Shown one piece after another: positions 53,470-63,435 of a stretch of DNA of 64,000 bases. Numbering within the stretch: the first letter of the stretch is position 1; every line of letters begins with the position of its first letter. The position numbers and the translations under genes are program-made. Source of the stretch: Ectorhizobium quercum (GTDB taxonomy: Bacteria > Pseudomonadota > Alphaproteobacteria > Rhizobiales > Rhizobiaceae). The stretch spans positions 209,276-273,275 of the forward strand of contig NZ_JANFPI010000007.1 of NCBI RefSeq assembly GCF_026552795.1. The letters run 5' to 3'. Below the pieces are notes generated by a model. That model searched no databases, was not told the origin of the DNA, and was given only the letters and a program-made list of their open reading frames with translations.

Positions 53470-55204
53470 AGATGCGAACTCCCATAAGCCACCGTGCCAC
53501 GAGGACGATGATAAGCGTGAAGGCGATCTGCACGGTGGCCAGTGCGCAGGCGATGCCGGTGTCGCCATCGCCGGCCAACAGCAGGATCGACGCGCCTATG
53601 ACCTCGGTGCGCGGAGAAAAGAGGAACATGGCGATCGTGTAGGACTTCAGGCTGGCCACGAACATCAGGATGAAGGTGCCGGCCATCGCCGGTTTCAGCA
53701 GCGGCGTGATGATGCTGAGCGATGTCCTGAGCCAGTCCGCGCCGCTCACCCGCCCGGCCTTGTCCAGATCGCGGCTGATTTGCAGGACGGCAGGCGCGAT
53801 GACGCCGACGCCCAGGGGAATCATGTTCATCAGATACGCCACGACCAATATCCAGATGGACGACCGTATCCAGCCGAAGGGCGGGAAGATGACCGCCGCG
53901 TAGAACACGCCGAGCCCGACGATCAGCCCCGGCAGCACACGCGGCAGCATCGCCAGCCCGTCGACCAGCGCCGCATGCCGGAAGCTCGACCGCTGGCTGA
54001 CGAGAACGAGGACGGCGCAGAGCACGGTTCCGATGGCCGCGGACAGCAGCCCGACCTCGATCGTATTGACGATCGCCTGGAAGAAGCGGGGCTCCTCGAA
54101 CATGCGCACCACATTCGCCGTGGTCAGCACGTTGGCGAGCGGCACCAGCGGTGTCAGAATGACGGTGAAGGCCCGCAGGATGATACCTCCGACGGGAATG
54201 ACCAGCGTGACGAGCATGTAGAGCATGATCAGCGCGAACAGCACCCAGCGCCACTTTCCGAGGCTGACCCGCTTGGCGCGGCCGGCCTTGCCCTGAACGG
54301 TGGTGAACTTGAAGGCGTTCCGCAGGAGCCGCCATTGCAGGAAGAGCGAGATCCCGACCAGCGCCATCAGCAGGAACGCGGCGTTGGCCACCAGCCCGTG
54401 ATTGGGATTCGGATTGTCTATCCCGACATCGAAGAGAAAGGTCGAGAGCACGTGGATGTTGGATGTCTTGCCCAGGAGTTTCGGAATCGCGAGCATTTCG
54501 AGCCCGGCCACGAGGTTGAGGATCGTGGCATAGACAAGCGCGGGCACCATCAGAGGCAGCGTGATCGAAAACAGGACGCGGAACCGGCCGGCGCCGACGG
54601 TGCGGGCCGCGTCTTCAAGGCTGCCGCCGGCCCCGCCTGCGGCGCCGTAGAGACAGTACATGTAGACGAGGGGCGCCTGAGCGACGCCGGCGACGAGCGA
54701 CATTCCGCCCATCGAGTAGAGATTCCACTGCGGCACGCCGATCTGCAACAGCCATGTGGTGACGAAACCGCCCGGGGCATACATGGTCATCCAGCCGATG
54801 CAGAGGATGAGGTGCGACAGATAGAGCGGCACCATGAAAAGATCGCCGACGAATCCGCGCAGAGGCAGATCGGTCCGCCCCACGAGGATCGCCATCGCCG
54901 CACCCGCCACGAGCGCGATGCCGGTGGATATCAGGGTGAAGACAAGCGTATTGCCCGTTGCCGCCCAAACTTGCGGCGAGCGTATGAACGCCTGGAAATT
55001 GCCGAACGTGAACTGCCAGCTACTGTCGTAAAGCGGAGCCGAGGCAAATGCCTGCACCAGGATCGGCAGCAGCGGGGTGAGGACGAGCACCGCCAGCACC
55101 AGCATGACGGCCCATTGCAGACCGGTGCTCCTCACGAAAGCCGCGCCTTTCCCGTAACCGGTTCGCGGCAGCATTACGTCCAGGCCTGAGCTATCGGTTG
55201 CCAT
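53462..55204 (-). CDS. Fused two-domain ABC permease (FbpB-like)
   Basis: 580-aa membrane protein with two permease halves of about six helices each, as in FbpB. EAA loops appear as LEDAARTVGAGRFRVLFSIT and ISRDLDKAGRVSGADWLRTS. GGAGGGGAGG lies before the ATG at 55204; a longer frame to 55279 lacks homologous residues. It should import the ligand of the 55239-56312 binding protein. Confidence 0.88.
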   Translation of the reverse strand: MATDSSGLDVMLPRTGYGKGAAFVRSTGLQWAVMLVLAVLVLTPLLPILVQAFASAPLYDSSWQFTFGNFQAFIRSPQVWAATGNTLVFTLISTGIALVAGAAMAILVGRTDLPLRGFVGDLFMVPLYLSHLILCIGWMTMYAPGGFVTTWLLQIGVPQWNLYSMGGMSLVAGVAQAPLVYMYCLYGAAGGAGGSLEDAARTVGAGRFRVLFSITLPLMVPALVYATILNLVAGLEMLAIPKLLGKTSNIHVLSTFLFDVGIDNPNPNHGLVANAAFLLMALVGISLFLQWRLLRNAFKFTTVQGKAGRAKRVSLGKWRWVLFALIMLYMLVTLVIPVGGIILRAFTVILTPLVPLANVLTTANVVRMFEEPRFFQAIVNTIEVGLLSAAIGTVLCAVLVLVSQRSSFRHAALVDGLAMLPRVLPGLIVGLGVFYAAVIFPPFGWIRSSIWILVVAYLMNMIPLGVGVIAPAVLQISRDLDKAGRVSGADWLRTSLSIITPLLKPAMAGTFILMFVASLKSYTIAMFLFSPRTEVIGASILLLAGDGDTGIACALATVQIAFTLIIVLVARWLMGVRIYG

Positions 55205-55238
55205 CGCCCTCCCCTCCGCTCTTTCTCTCGATCGACTT

Positions 55239-56312
55239 TTACTGGCCCATCGCCTTGGCCCAGCGCTTGGTGAACGCATCGAAGCCGGTCAGCATATCGG
55301 GGTCGTAATTGATCGTGATGATGTTCTGTTCTCCGATCCTTTCCTTCAATTGCTCAAGCGAATCGAAACGCAACTGATCGGCGGGAAGCCCCTCGCGATA
55401 GGGCATGAAGCCGGCCTCGGAGACCGCGATCTGGCCTTCGGGCGAAAGGATGAAATCGAGAAGCAGCTTGGCGGAGTTGACGTTCTTGGCCTTGCCGGTC
55501 ACGGCCATGCCGCGCATGAAGACCGGGGTGCCGTCCGTGATGTATTTCCACTCGATCACCTGGCCGAGGCCGGCCTCCATCTTCGGCATGATGACCGGAC
55601 CCGACAGGAAATAGACCGCCGTGTACTCGCCGCGGGAGAGCTTCTCGATCATCGCGCCGCTGCCGTCGCCGGCCTTGACGCTGGGACCGATGGCGTCCAG
55701 CCATTCCCAGGCCTTGTCTCCATGCTGGCGCACGAAGGCCCAGTTGATGGAGCCGCCGAAACCGTCGACGGCATAGCTGCCGACCTTGCCCTTGAACAGG
55801 GCCGGGTTCTCGCCGACGACCTTGGCGAAATCGGCAAAATTGTCCGGTTGCTGTTCCTCCGTCAGCAAAAGCTTGCTGTAGCCGAGGACCATCGGGTCCG
55901 TCGAGAAGGTGTAGATGCCGGGGAACGGCTTGCTCCAGTCGGGCAGGCCGGCGTCTTCGCTGGAGACGTAGTCCGAGGCAAGCTTCTTGTCGGCAAAGCG
56001 GATCCAGTCGGCGATCGAGCCGGTCACGATGAAGTCCGCGGAACTGTTGCCCGTGCCGGTCTCCGCCTCGTACCGGCTGATCGGCTCGCTGGCGCCGAGA
56101 TTGAGCGTCTCGACCTTGATCCAAGGATAATGCTGGTTGAACGCCTTGAGGATCGGATTCCAGTTGTCCGTTCCCATGTTGGAATAGACGAGCAGCTGGT
56201 TCTCCTGCTTCGATCCCTCCACGACCTCTTCTGCCGGAGCGGCCAGCGCAACGCCGCCGCCCAGCAGGGCGGCGATCGACATGACCATGCCCGCGAGCCT
56301 GAGATTTCTCAT
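55239..56312 (-). CDS. ABC transporter substrate-binding protein (extracellular family 1, Fbp-like)
   Basis: 357-aa periplasmic binding protein with signal peptide (about 1-25, ending LAAPAEE) and family-1 features: LLVYSNMGTDNWNPILKAFNQ at the N-terminus and KLLLDFILSPEGQIAVSEAGFMPYR near the C-terminus. ATG at 56312 has GGAGG eight bases upstream; a GTG one codon earlier is less likely. Relatives bind iron(III), thiamine, putrescine, phosphonates or sugars, and the Tyr pattern here does not settle which. First gene of the operon. Confidence 0.87.
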   Translation of the reverse strand: MRNLRLAGMVMSIAALLGGGVALAAPAEEVVEGSKQENQLLVYSNMGTDNWNPILKAFNQHYPWIKVETLNLGASEPISRYEAETGTGNSSADFIVTGSIADWIRFADKKLASDYVSSEDAGLPDWSKPFPGIYTFSTDPMVLGYSKLLLTEEQQPDNFADFAKVVGENPALFKGKVGSYAVDGFGGSINWAFVRQHGDKAWEWLDAIGPSVKAGDGSGAMIEKLSRGEYTAVYFLSGPVIMPKMEAGLGQVIEWKYITDGTPVFMRGMAVTGKAKNVNSAKLLLDFILSPEGQIAVSEAGFMPYREGLPADQLRFDSLEQLKERIGEQNIITINYDPDMLTGFDAFTKRWAKAMGQ

Positions 56313-56359
56313 CACGTTTCCTCCCTTTGATGAGTTACAGGTACATCTTGTCGTTTTGA

Positions 56360-56477
56360 TTTGCGCACATTTATAATCAAGTCAAGCCAGAAGAACGAAA
56401 AATTGAAAGGGAACGCTCTTATTTATCCGATTTACAGGCTTTAATCGCATATTTTCACGCGATTAATTTTGCGCAAA
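56360..56477. promoter_or_regulatory. Repeated TTTGCGCA palindromic motifs between divergent genes
   Basis: TTTGCGCACA (56360-56369) and perfect palindrome TTTGCGCAAA (56468-56477), with a partial TTTTGCGAA just after. They bracket the AT-rich control region between the binding-protein gene and the hydrolase, one near each start, as expected for a shared regulator. Confidence 0.45.
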
Positions 56478-56553
56478 TTTTTTGCGAACCCTTGCCTAAA
56501 CATCCCGACAGGGATATTCAGGCACGCAGGACACGGACAAGAAGGCCTCCCAG

Positions 56554-57402
56554 ATGAGCGCAAAAGAGATCGATGCGACAAAGACCGGCGACGGAATGCT
56601 CCCCTACGACAAGGGATTTACCGTTCATGAGGCGTGCAAGGCGGACGCCCGCTTCAGCTATTCGCTCTACGTCCCGCCATCGGCGCTGGAAGCGGGTTCG
56701 AAGCCCCGGCTTCTCGTTTTCATCCACGGCACTGGGCGGCGTTTCGACCCTGCCTTGCAGGCGCTTGCGAGCTTTGGCCGCTGGAACAATTGCGTCATCA
56801 TGTGCCCGCTTTTTCCCAGCGGCGTGCGCGGCGATCGCAATTTGCACGGCTACAAGTACATCCGGGAAGGGGATATCCGCTACGACCTGGTCCTCCTTGC
56901 GATGATCGACGAGATGTCCGAGCGTTATGCCAAGGATTTCAGCCGGTTCATGCTGTGCGGATTTTCCGGCGGCGGCCATTTCGCGCACCGCTTCCTGCTC
57001 CTTCACCCCGACCGAATGTCAGCATGCTCCATAGGGGCGCCGGGCTCCGTTACCCGGCTGGATCCGGAGCGCTCCTGGTGGGTCGGCATCAAGGACGTGC
57101 CGTCGATATTCGGGATAACTGTCGACCTGGAGCGCCTGAGAACAGTTCCCGTCCATATGGCGGCGGGCTCCGTCGATCTCGAGACCTGGGAAATCATGCA
57201 CCGGCCGCAATCGGCGTATTTCATGGACGGCGCGAACGATGCAGGCGAAACGCGACCCGAACGCCTGCAAGCCCTCAAAACCTCGTTCGAGGCCGCCGGC
57301 ATGCGCTGCCAACTAGAAATGATCCCGGGCGCGGCACACGATGAAAACGCCTACCTGAACGCCGCCCAGGACTTTTTTGCGCAAATCATAAGAGAGAGAT
57401 AG
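56554..57402 (+). CDS. Alpha/beta hydrolase (poly-ester/esterase-like)
   Basis: 282-aa cytoplasmic alpha/beta hydrolase without signal peptide. The oxyanion segment LLVFIHGTG, nucleophile elbow CGFSGGG (Ser about 136) and C-terminal His in PGAAHDE (about 262) are visible; a catalytic acid is probably in the AAGSVDLETWE region. It is divergent from the Fbp-type ABC operon across a region with shared palindromes, so it may act on the imported compound (for example an ester- or siderophore-like ligand). This link is inference. Confidence 0.8.
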   Translation: MSAKEIDATKTGDGMLPYDKGFTVHEACKADARFSYSLYVPPSALEAGSKPRLLVFIHGTGRRFDPALQALASFGRWNNCVIMCPLFPSGVRGDRNLHGYKYIREGDIRYDLVLLAMIDEMSERYAKDFSRFMLCGFSGGGHFAHRFLLLHPDRMSACSIGAPGSVTRLDPERSWWVGIKDVPSIFGITVDLERLRTVPVHMAAGSVDLETWEIMHRPQSAYFMDGANDAGETRPERLQALKTSFEAAGMRCQLEMIPGAAHDENAYLNAAQDFFAQIIRER

Positions 57403-57652
57403 CCCGAGAATGGAAGGAGCGATGGGCGCGCAAAAAAGCACCATTCCCCCCACCCTGACCTTCACGAGAATGGCCATATCGACAGACCATTTCATCGCCG
57501 CCTTACGGATGGATGATCCGCCAAACGATCGATGAGAGCCGCGCAAGACCGTGGAAGGGCCGCTCGATCAATACGGCTCAATGATCATGACCTGAACCCC
57601 TGATCTTCCTCCAGATTCTGGTAGAGTCCGCCATATTGAGGAGACGGACGGA

Positions 57653-57918
57653 ATGAAGCGTGCACGGTTCACGGAGGAGCAGATCATCGGGATGCTGAAG
57701 GAGCAGGAAAGCGGCCAGAGGACGACCGATGTCTGCCGCCAGCACGGGATATCCGAGGCAACCTTTACAAATACAAGGCGAAGTATGGCGGCATGGATGT
57801 CTCCGACGCCAGGAAGCTCAAGGCCCTGGAAGACTAGAACGCCAAGCTGAAGAAGCTGCTCGCCGAGGCGATGCTGGACAACGCCAATCTGAAGGATGTC
57901 GCATCAAAAAAATGGTGA
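57653..57918 (+). pseudogene. IS3-family transposase orfA, disrupted
   Basis: Helix-turn-helix transposase subunit starting MKRARFTEEQIIGMLKEQE. A one-base loss near 57763-57765 shifts the frame (intact elements read ATFYKYKAKYGG here), and a TAG at 57835-57837 replaces the Glu of the expected LEDEN. The remainder (LKKLLAEAMLDNAxLKDVASKKW) is readable up to the overlap with orfB. Confidence 0.85.
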
Positions 57919-58550
57919 CGCCCGGCGCAAGACGAGATGCGGTGGCCCATGTCTGCAAGGAGCATGACGTGAGCCAGCGCCGGGCGTGTGCAATCCTGGC
58001 CGTGGACCGGTCGAGTGTGCGATATTGCAGCGTTCGGCCGAACGATGCGTCCATTCGGAAAGCCATGAGGCAGGTTGCGTCCGAGCGCCGCTGCTTCGGT
58101 TATCGCCGCATCCATGTGATGCTGGACCGACAGGGTATCGTCATCAACCTGAAGAAGCTGCGTCACCTCTACCGGGAAGAGAAACTCGCCGTTCGCAAGC
58201 GTGGTGGCCGCAAGCGGGCCTTGGGAACGCGACGGCCCATCGCGCTGCCGTCACGGGCCAACAAACGGTGGAGCCTCGACTTCGTCAGCGATGCGTTCAC
58301 CGATGGGACGGAGGTTTCGCGTTTTGGCCGTTGTCGACGACTTCACACGGGAATGCCTGGCGCTGGTCGCCGACACATCCCTTTCGGGTCTGCGTGTCAC
58401 GCGGGAACTCGATATCGTCATGGCCCAACGCGGACGCCCTCACACGATTGTCTCGGACAACGGCACGGAACTGACCCCAATGGCAATCCTCAGATGGTGC
58501 CAGCGGACCCGTGTCGAATGGCATTGCATCGCACCGGGAAACCCCAACAG
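57912..58550 (+). pseudogene. IS3-family transposase orfB, disrupted and truncated
   Basis: DDE integrase-core protein starting MVTPGARRDAVAHVCKEH. The first Asp (WSLDFVSDAF) and second Asp (VSDNGTELT) of the catalytic triad are readable, but an extra G near 58304 shifts the frame between them, and the third Glu region is absent because the element ends at the toxin-gene junction. Confidence 0.85.
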
Positions 58551-58775
58551 ATCGAGGTCACGCGTGCCGCGATGTGGATCCTCAAACCAACTCATCATCA
58601 GCATCGCGCCTTTCAGAACGAAGCGGTCCGCATGCGGTGATTGGCTAAGCCGGAAGAGGAGTCGTTCGAGCGCAAAGCGCGTTAAGACAAGATCAAAGCT
58701 CTGGCCGCATGTCTTGGCGAGCTGCAGGAGGCGGGCGCGCACCGAAGCGCCGACATTCTTGAGCTCCTTAGCCAT
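58541..58775 (-). pseudogene. AbiEii-type nucleotidyltransferase toxin, 3'-truncated
   Basis: N-terminal 78-79 residues of an AbiEii/MenT-like toxin: FVLKGAMLM (the nucleotidyltransferase G-S/G segment) followed by TRDLDLLG with the catalytic Asp pair. It then runs into IS sequence and an accidental stop near 58440. Intact family members are about 300 aa, so the toxin cannot be functional. Its ATG overlaps the antitoxin stop by eight bases, the normal abiE order. Confidence 0.82.
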
Positions 58776-59385
58776 TGGCGGTCAGCGCCTCGAGATAAGG
58801 TCGAATGACCGTCGCGATCGCTCCTCGCTCGGCTTGCCTGACGATTTCGCCAGGGGTTGTCTTGCGTTGACGCAGCGCCTCCTGGAGGCCCTCAATCGCC
58901 ACCGAGAGGCCGATCTTGTTGCGATACCGGAAGCAGTCGGCGATCGTCTTGGCGACCCCAAATACCTTTACGGGCACCCCTTCGACGGTGTGGGATTCGA
59001 CGCCTTCCGTAAGGAGGCGAGCCGTGAAGCGCACGAGCCGAACTGGCGCCCCATCAAGCTTGGGAGCCCAATCCTTTTGGCCGATGGCGATCCACACCTG
59101 CCTCGGCAGCTGATCGGTAAGTTGATGGAAAGCAAGGGCCGAGACGAGGCAAACCACACCCTTCGGCACCCGTTTCGCTGCCTCGGCCAGACTGTGATGA
59201 GCGTCGAGCGGAGCATCAGAGAGTTGATAAAGCCCCCGCGCAAGGCGAAGCACCTCGCCATCCCGTTCCATGCGACTCATAGTCGCCGCAGTTACTCCCG
59301 CAGCCCGCAGTTCGGTGAGACGCGCGATACCACGCGCTTTCAGCACGGAGTGAGCAATGTGGCGCTGGGACGAGGATTCGGGCAC
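58768..59385 (-). CDS. abiEi: AbiEi family antitoxin (type IV toxin-antitoxin)
   Basis: 205 aa, with an N-terminal winged helix of the AbiEi antitoxin class (GIARLTELRAAGVTAATMSRMERDGEVLRLARGLYQ) and the C-terminal domain containing VFGVAKTIADCFRYRNKIG. It starts with GTG at 59385. In intact systems it represses the operon and counters AbiEii; here the toxin is broken, so this is an orphan antitoxin that could still act on related toxins or its own promoter. Confidence 0.85.
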   Translation of the reverse strand: MPESSSQRHIAHSVLKARGIARLTELRAAGVTAATMSRMERDGEVLRLARGLYQLSDAPLDAHHSLAEAAKRVPKGVVCLVSALAFHQLTDQLPRQVWIAIGQKDWAPKLDGAPVRLVRFTARLLTEGVESHTVEGVPVKVFGVAKTIADCFRYRNKIGLSVAIEGLQEALRQRKTTPGEIVRQAERGAIATVIRPYLEALTANG

Positions 59386-59430
59386 GATACGTAGGCTCGG
59401 AGTATGGCATCTATTATCCGAGGATTTGTA

Positions 59431-61725
59431 TCACTCTACTTCCTCCAAGGGAAGAGGGAACCGTAAGGCGCCGCGACAATCCGGGGCGGCCGGTTCGGGT
59501 GCCTGACGTAACCCCATAGCGGACAGATCCAGCACAAGCGGGCTCAGCAATACGCGGGTCGCCTCGCCGCCCCGCGCAAGAATCTCGATAAAGTCCTCCT
59601 GGTTGGGCTGGCCCAACGCCAGTCGGTAGATCATGCGCTGCTCGCGGAGCTGGGCGAAGCGGCTCATGTCTCGGCCAAATGGACGTTCGAAGACGTGGCG
59701 GCTGATCTCGGCTTTCTCGAGCACCCACCAAGGTCGAAGGCCACTCGCATCGACCAGCGTCTCAGCCTGGCGCTGCAGATGGTGCCACGGAGAACCGCTC
59801 GACACGGCGGCATCTCCAAGCGCCTCCTTGTGCAACATGGTCGAAAGTCGCCGCCTCACTGCCAGCCCGGCGTATCGCCGAACGCGGCCCTCGCGCTGCT
59901 CAAGGTCGAGCGGGTTCGAGGACAGATCCCAATGCACCACATGCGAACACCAGGGATGGAAATCCAGACCTTCCTGTCCCACCGACGTCGTTGCCAGCAC
60001 GTGCGGCCAGAACGGCGTGTTGAAGCTCCGGCGGACTTCGTCCGGCCGCGCTGGCGCGGATGGCGCGAGTGCTCCATTCACCTTGTCGGCCGGTTCCGCC
60101 TCGGCGTCACCGAACGGAACAGCGACATGGGACCGTACCGGTATCTTGTGCGCTGGCCCGCCAACACTGTGAAAGCTGAAACTACCCGCCCGAAGGCCGA
60201 GCGAAGATTGCAAATCCTTGGCGAGACCCGCCGCACCCTCTGGAAGATTCTGCGCGCGAAGCCAGAAATGCTCGTCGAGGACACTTTCGAAACCGCCATC
60301 GACGACGGCGCCCATCACCTGATCGACCGCGTTCTTGCCCGGCAGGGACGACAGGATCACCGGATTGTCGAGATACGCGCGCAAGCCCTGCCAGCTCAGT
60401 TGAACGAGTTCACCATAGCGCGCCGGATCAAGGACTGTTGGGTCATGCCGCAATAGCGCCCGGCCTAGCACCACGCCCGGCGCGCCAATGGCGTAATCGA
60501 CGAGATCATCGAGTTCGGCCGGCGAGAGGCGCTCGATCGTCGGCGTCTGTCGCCATCTAAGGACAGCGGACCGGGCGGCGCGATCCTCACCGACGGCGCT
60601 GCTCCAAGCAGCGGCAGACTGTCCCGACAGCCCGGCCGCCCGCTCTATCGCGGCCAAGGTCCGGCCGATGGACCGGTGCCGCCGACGAGCCTTTACAGTG
60701 TCCTTCTCGATGATCCCCTTGGGAAGTGCCGCGAGAATCTGCCGTCTCACCTGCTTGCGGATAGCACCGACCGTCTCTCCCGCCTTCGCGAGCGGATCCG
60801 TATGCCGGATGAGCCACGGCGACGGATGGAAGGCGGCCATGACCGGTCCGGGAACGGCCGCCAGTTTGAAGCGACGCCGCCGATAGGCTTTCTCGTAGCC
60901 ACCGCGCTGTCGGGGAAGGCATGACGCTTCGACGCCGAAACTCAGGAGCGCCGCCACGCTCGGCGGAGTCGCTCGAAAGCGGCTGAACATCAGCAGCTTC
61001 GGGTCGGCGGCCACGTTCTTCCAGCCGCCGGCAAGCGGCCACCACGGTAGGGACGGCGCGACCCACGGCAGGGATAGAAGTTTCGCCGGTGCCGCGGCGC
61101 TGAGCGCCCTGAGTTTCGCGTCAGGCCACCTCGCAGGCGCATCCAGCTTGTTGCGGCGGTCCCGTGTCATCTTCGTGAGTTTCGGCGCGGCCTTGATGGT
61201 TGCGCGCTTCCAAGCCGCGTACCGAGGCCCCAGGGATTAGGCCGGCAGTGGGACAGACGACCAATAGGGCAGCGCTTCGTATCGCACATCCTCGGGAAAG
61301 CTGTCCGCCAGATGCCGATAGATTTGAAAGTCCTCGGCTATCGGCTCTGCCGCGAGGAACTGCGTTCCAGCCAGCGGATCGCCCGAGGCGACGCTGTCCC
61401 GCTCTGTCCTGGACATGACCGGTGTCAGCAGTGCGCGAAGAGCATCCCTGAGTCCGGCAGCCTCGTTGATCTCGATCTCCAGGCTGGGATCGATCGCCTC
61501 CGAATGCACCGCGATGTCCCGCAACTTGTCGCCGAAATCAGAAAACAGAGCCTTTGCGCGGTCACGGACATCGCGGCCGGCGAGGAACTCGATCAACTCC
61601 AGCAACTCGGCGTGCGCGAGCGCGCCCTGGGCTTCCTCCCATCGGCATTGCCGCGACGGGTCGATAGCTAGGAGAGAACTTTCGGCACCCGTCACGGCGA
61701 ACCGCGATGGCGAAAAAGACCGCAA
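59431..61725 (-). pseudogene. SF2 helicase, broken: C-terminal motor half retained
   Basis: Two adjacent frames of one gene. The long downstream part (59431-61170 from its first ATG, 579 aa) holds helicase motifs V and VI: ATTSVGQEGLDFHPW, then HWDLSSNPLDLEQREGRVRRY. The upstream part (to a TTG at 61725) has PVMSRTERDS, a motif III-like segment. The two are in the same frame, interrupted by one TAA at 61237-61239, and no Walker A or DEAH region is found upstream. So the N-terminal ATPase lobe is lost and a nonsense codon splits the rest. Proteins with this C-terminus are common in defence islands. Confidence 0.7.
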
Positions 61726-62321
61726 CCGCTCGCGCCGACTGCGACTGGACGAGCCTCTACGACAGAATCACCGCAAGATGATCGGCGAGCTGTAGGCCGG
61801 CCGCATTACCTTGGCCCTTCCCTAAGGGGATGCGGCGGTAAAAGCACCGATCGCCATGGCGAAGAAGGCCGACATCGGCCGACATTACTCCGGAATCAAT
61901 GTCCCAGGCTACTGGGGTGCCATCTTCAAAAACGGTTTTCCCGGCCATAGGGGCTCACGCTCCACCAAGCGTTGGCACTCGTGTTCGAAAAGCCACCTAT
62001 TTTTGAGCTAAGAAATTGCCGAGAAGCTGATTGAATGCGTGGCCCGTTAATGTCGCTGCCACCGCTCATAATGAGCTGCGTCCCGCAACCGAGATCATTC
62101 GGCCTCTGATCTTGTAACCATGGGCGCAAAAGCCGCCTATACTGCGACTTAAGCAGAAAATGATTGTCGCCGCAGTGAACGTTAGCCCGTCCCGTATCAC
62201 TACCGCGTCTCCCCGCGTTTTGCTGCGGCAGCTATCGAATGGCCGCTTTGGAGAATACGGCGGTGCAGCATACAGGTACGGCAAGCGGCCGCTTAGGGCC
62301 GAAATTGACCTCGCCTCAAAT
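61726..62321. other. Stretch without a recognised gene between helicase remnant and TA pair
   Basis: About 600 bases with lower GC than the chromosome. Short frames (for example 61757-61948 minus) show no family. It contains a near-repeat pair, AAAAGCCACCTAT at 61988-62000 and AAAAGCCGCCTAT at 62128-62140. It probably consists of degraded 5' helicase DNA and other debris. Confidence 0.45.
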
Positions 62322-62834
62322 CTAATCTCCCTGCCCCTCCCCAAGCGACGCGGCGATTGCGGCGATGGATCGGAACAGAACGAACGGATCGTCTTTTGAT
62401 GGCATAAACCCGCGCCTCTGCCAAAACCGGGCCGCTTCCTCGTCCACGGCGTTGACCATCAGCGCCCGACCGCCGATCAGTTGCGCGGCCTGAACGCAGC
62501 GCTGGAGCGCATGCTTTACGAGGCCCGTACCGATGCCACGTCCTGCCCATTCGGTGTCGGTAGCGAGCTGACCGAGCAGCAGACAGGGAACCGGGTCGGG
62601 CGGCTGGCCGGTGCGGACCGAGCGCGGCAGGATGGCCGGAATGACTGCCGTCGGCGCGAGGCCATAATAGCCGACGACACGCCCGCCCTCATGCACCACG
62701 AGGACGGCGGTAAACCCCTTGTCCTGATTGGAGAGCGCGCGCGTTTTCAGCCAGTGATCGAGCGTCGGCTTGCCGCAGGAAAAGGCCGAGACATCATGTT
62801 CCGCGGTGAGCGGTTCGGGAGCCGAAAGCGCCAC
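62322..62834 (-). CDS. tacT: GNAT-type toxin (TacT-like)
   Basis: 170-aa GNAT acetyltransferase of the class that blocks translation by acetylating charged tRNA. It has the TacT-type N-terminus LTAEHDVSAFSCGKPTLDHWL, the acetyl-CoA P-loop GQLATDTEWAGRGIG, and a C-terminal RFWQRRGFMPS. It starts with GTG at 62834, three bases after the antitoxin stop. A free-standing housekeeping acetyltransferase is less likely given the linked DUF1778 antitoxin. Confidence 0.85.
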   Translation of the reverse strand: MALSAPEPLTAEHDVSAFSCGKPTLDHWLKTRALSNQDKGFTAVLVVHEGGRVVGYYGLAPTAVIPAILPRSVRTGQPPDPVPCLLLGQLATDTEWAGRGIGTGLVKHALQRCVQAAQLIGGRALMVNAVDEEAARFWQRRGFMPSKDDPFVLFRSIAAIAASLGEGQGD

Positions 62835-62837
62835 GGT

Positions 62838-63137
62838 TCAACGCTTCGCGTCATAGCCGGCTTCCCAGGGCGCGGGCCGTCTCGCCAGCTCCACCATTTC
62901 GGGAACAGGCCCGGCGGGTGCGGCGAGCACCTCCATGAACTCGGCGAATCCCTCCGGGCTCATGCGGATCAGCCGGTTCTCCATCAGCACGTCCTCGGCC
63001 GCGCGCACGGCGGCGTCGCGCACGAAGTCCGTGCGCGAACGCCCGCGCAGGTTGGCGGCGCGATCGATCATCGCGACGTCCGCCTCGGGCAGGCGCATCG
63101 AGATCGGGTATTCCTTGCGTTCCGCGGTGCTGACCAT
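62838..63137 (-). CDS. tacA: DUF1778 (TacA-type) antitoxin
   Basis: 99-aa ribbon-helix-helix antitoxin with KEYPISMRLPEADVAMIDRAAN and GRSRTDFVRDAAVRAAEDVL, then a C-terminal toxin-neutralising part. ATG at 63137 has AAGGAG upstream; an earlier in-frame start at 63185 adds unrelated residues. It precedes and nearly abuts the GNAT toxin, the usual order, and should repress the pair through upstream DNA. Confidence 0.87.
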   Translation of the reverse strand: MVSTAERKEYPISMRLPEADVAMIDRAANLRGRSRTDFVRDAAVRAAEDVLMENRLIRMSPEGFAEFMEVLAAPAGPVPEMVELARRPAPWEAGYDAKR

Positions 63138-63435
63138 TGGTTTTCTCCTTGGCTGCAACATAACGTCTTGTAGCTTTAAATGCAATACGCTATTGTCGCC
63201 GGTGATGGCGACGTGATCCTTTGCCCCGAAGTAATGGTCTCAAGGTGCAATCGCCGGGGAGTTGCCATGCGCTTTGAGCCGATTTCACAGAACAGACACC
63301 AGTCATTTCACTATGCCATCATGCGCCATTCTTCGCTGGCGTGTTCTGTGATACGCGATGCCACGCCCGTCAGCGCCGACTTTCTGCCTTTGATTCCAGT
63401 TGTTTATACTCTCTCTTGCGTCAATCCTTTGCTTC

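Larger units (their letters stand above)
57588..58550 (+). mobile_element. Degenerate IS3-family insertion sequence fragment
   Basis: Left end probably at TGACCTGAACCCC (57588); then orfA and orfB of an IS3-family element (IS407/IS511-like by the GYRRIHVMLDRQ segment), joined by the usual A7 slippery run at 57906-57912. The right part, including the last catalytic Glu region and right inverted repeat, is missing: sequence passes into the abiEii toxin gene around 58541-58551. It carries at least one frameshift in each orf and one internal stop, so it is inactive. Confidence 0.85.

Noticed and set aside
61757..61948. 63-codon minus-strand frame upstream of the helicase remnant
   Set aside because: No recognisable motif, different frame from the helicase, and likely degraded DNA.
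61988..62140. AAAAGCCrCCTAT near-repeats as possible attachment sites
   Set aside because: Only 13 bases with one mismatch, not next to the recombinase and without a symmetric core; too weak to call att sites.
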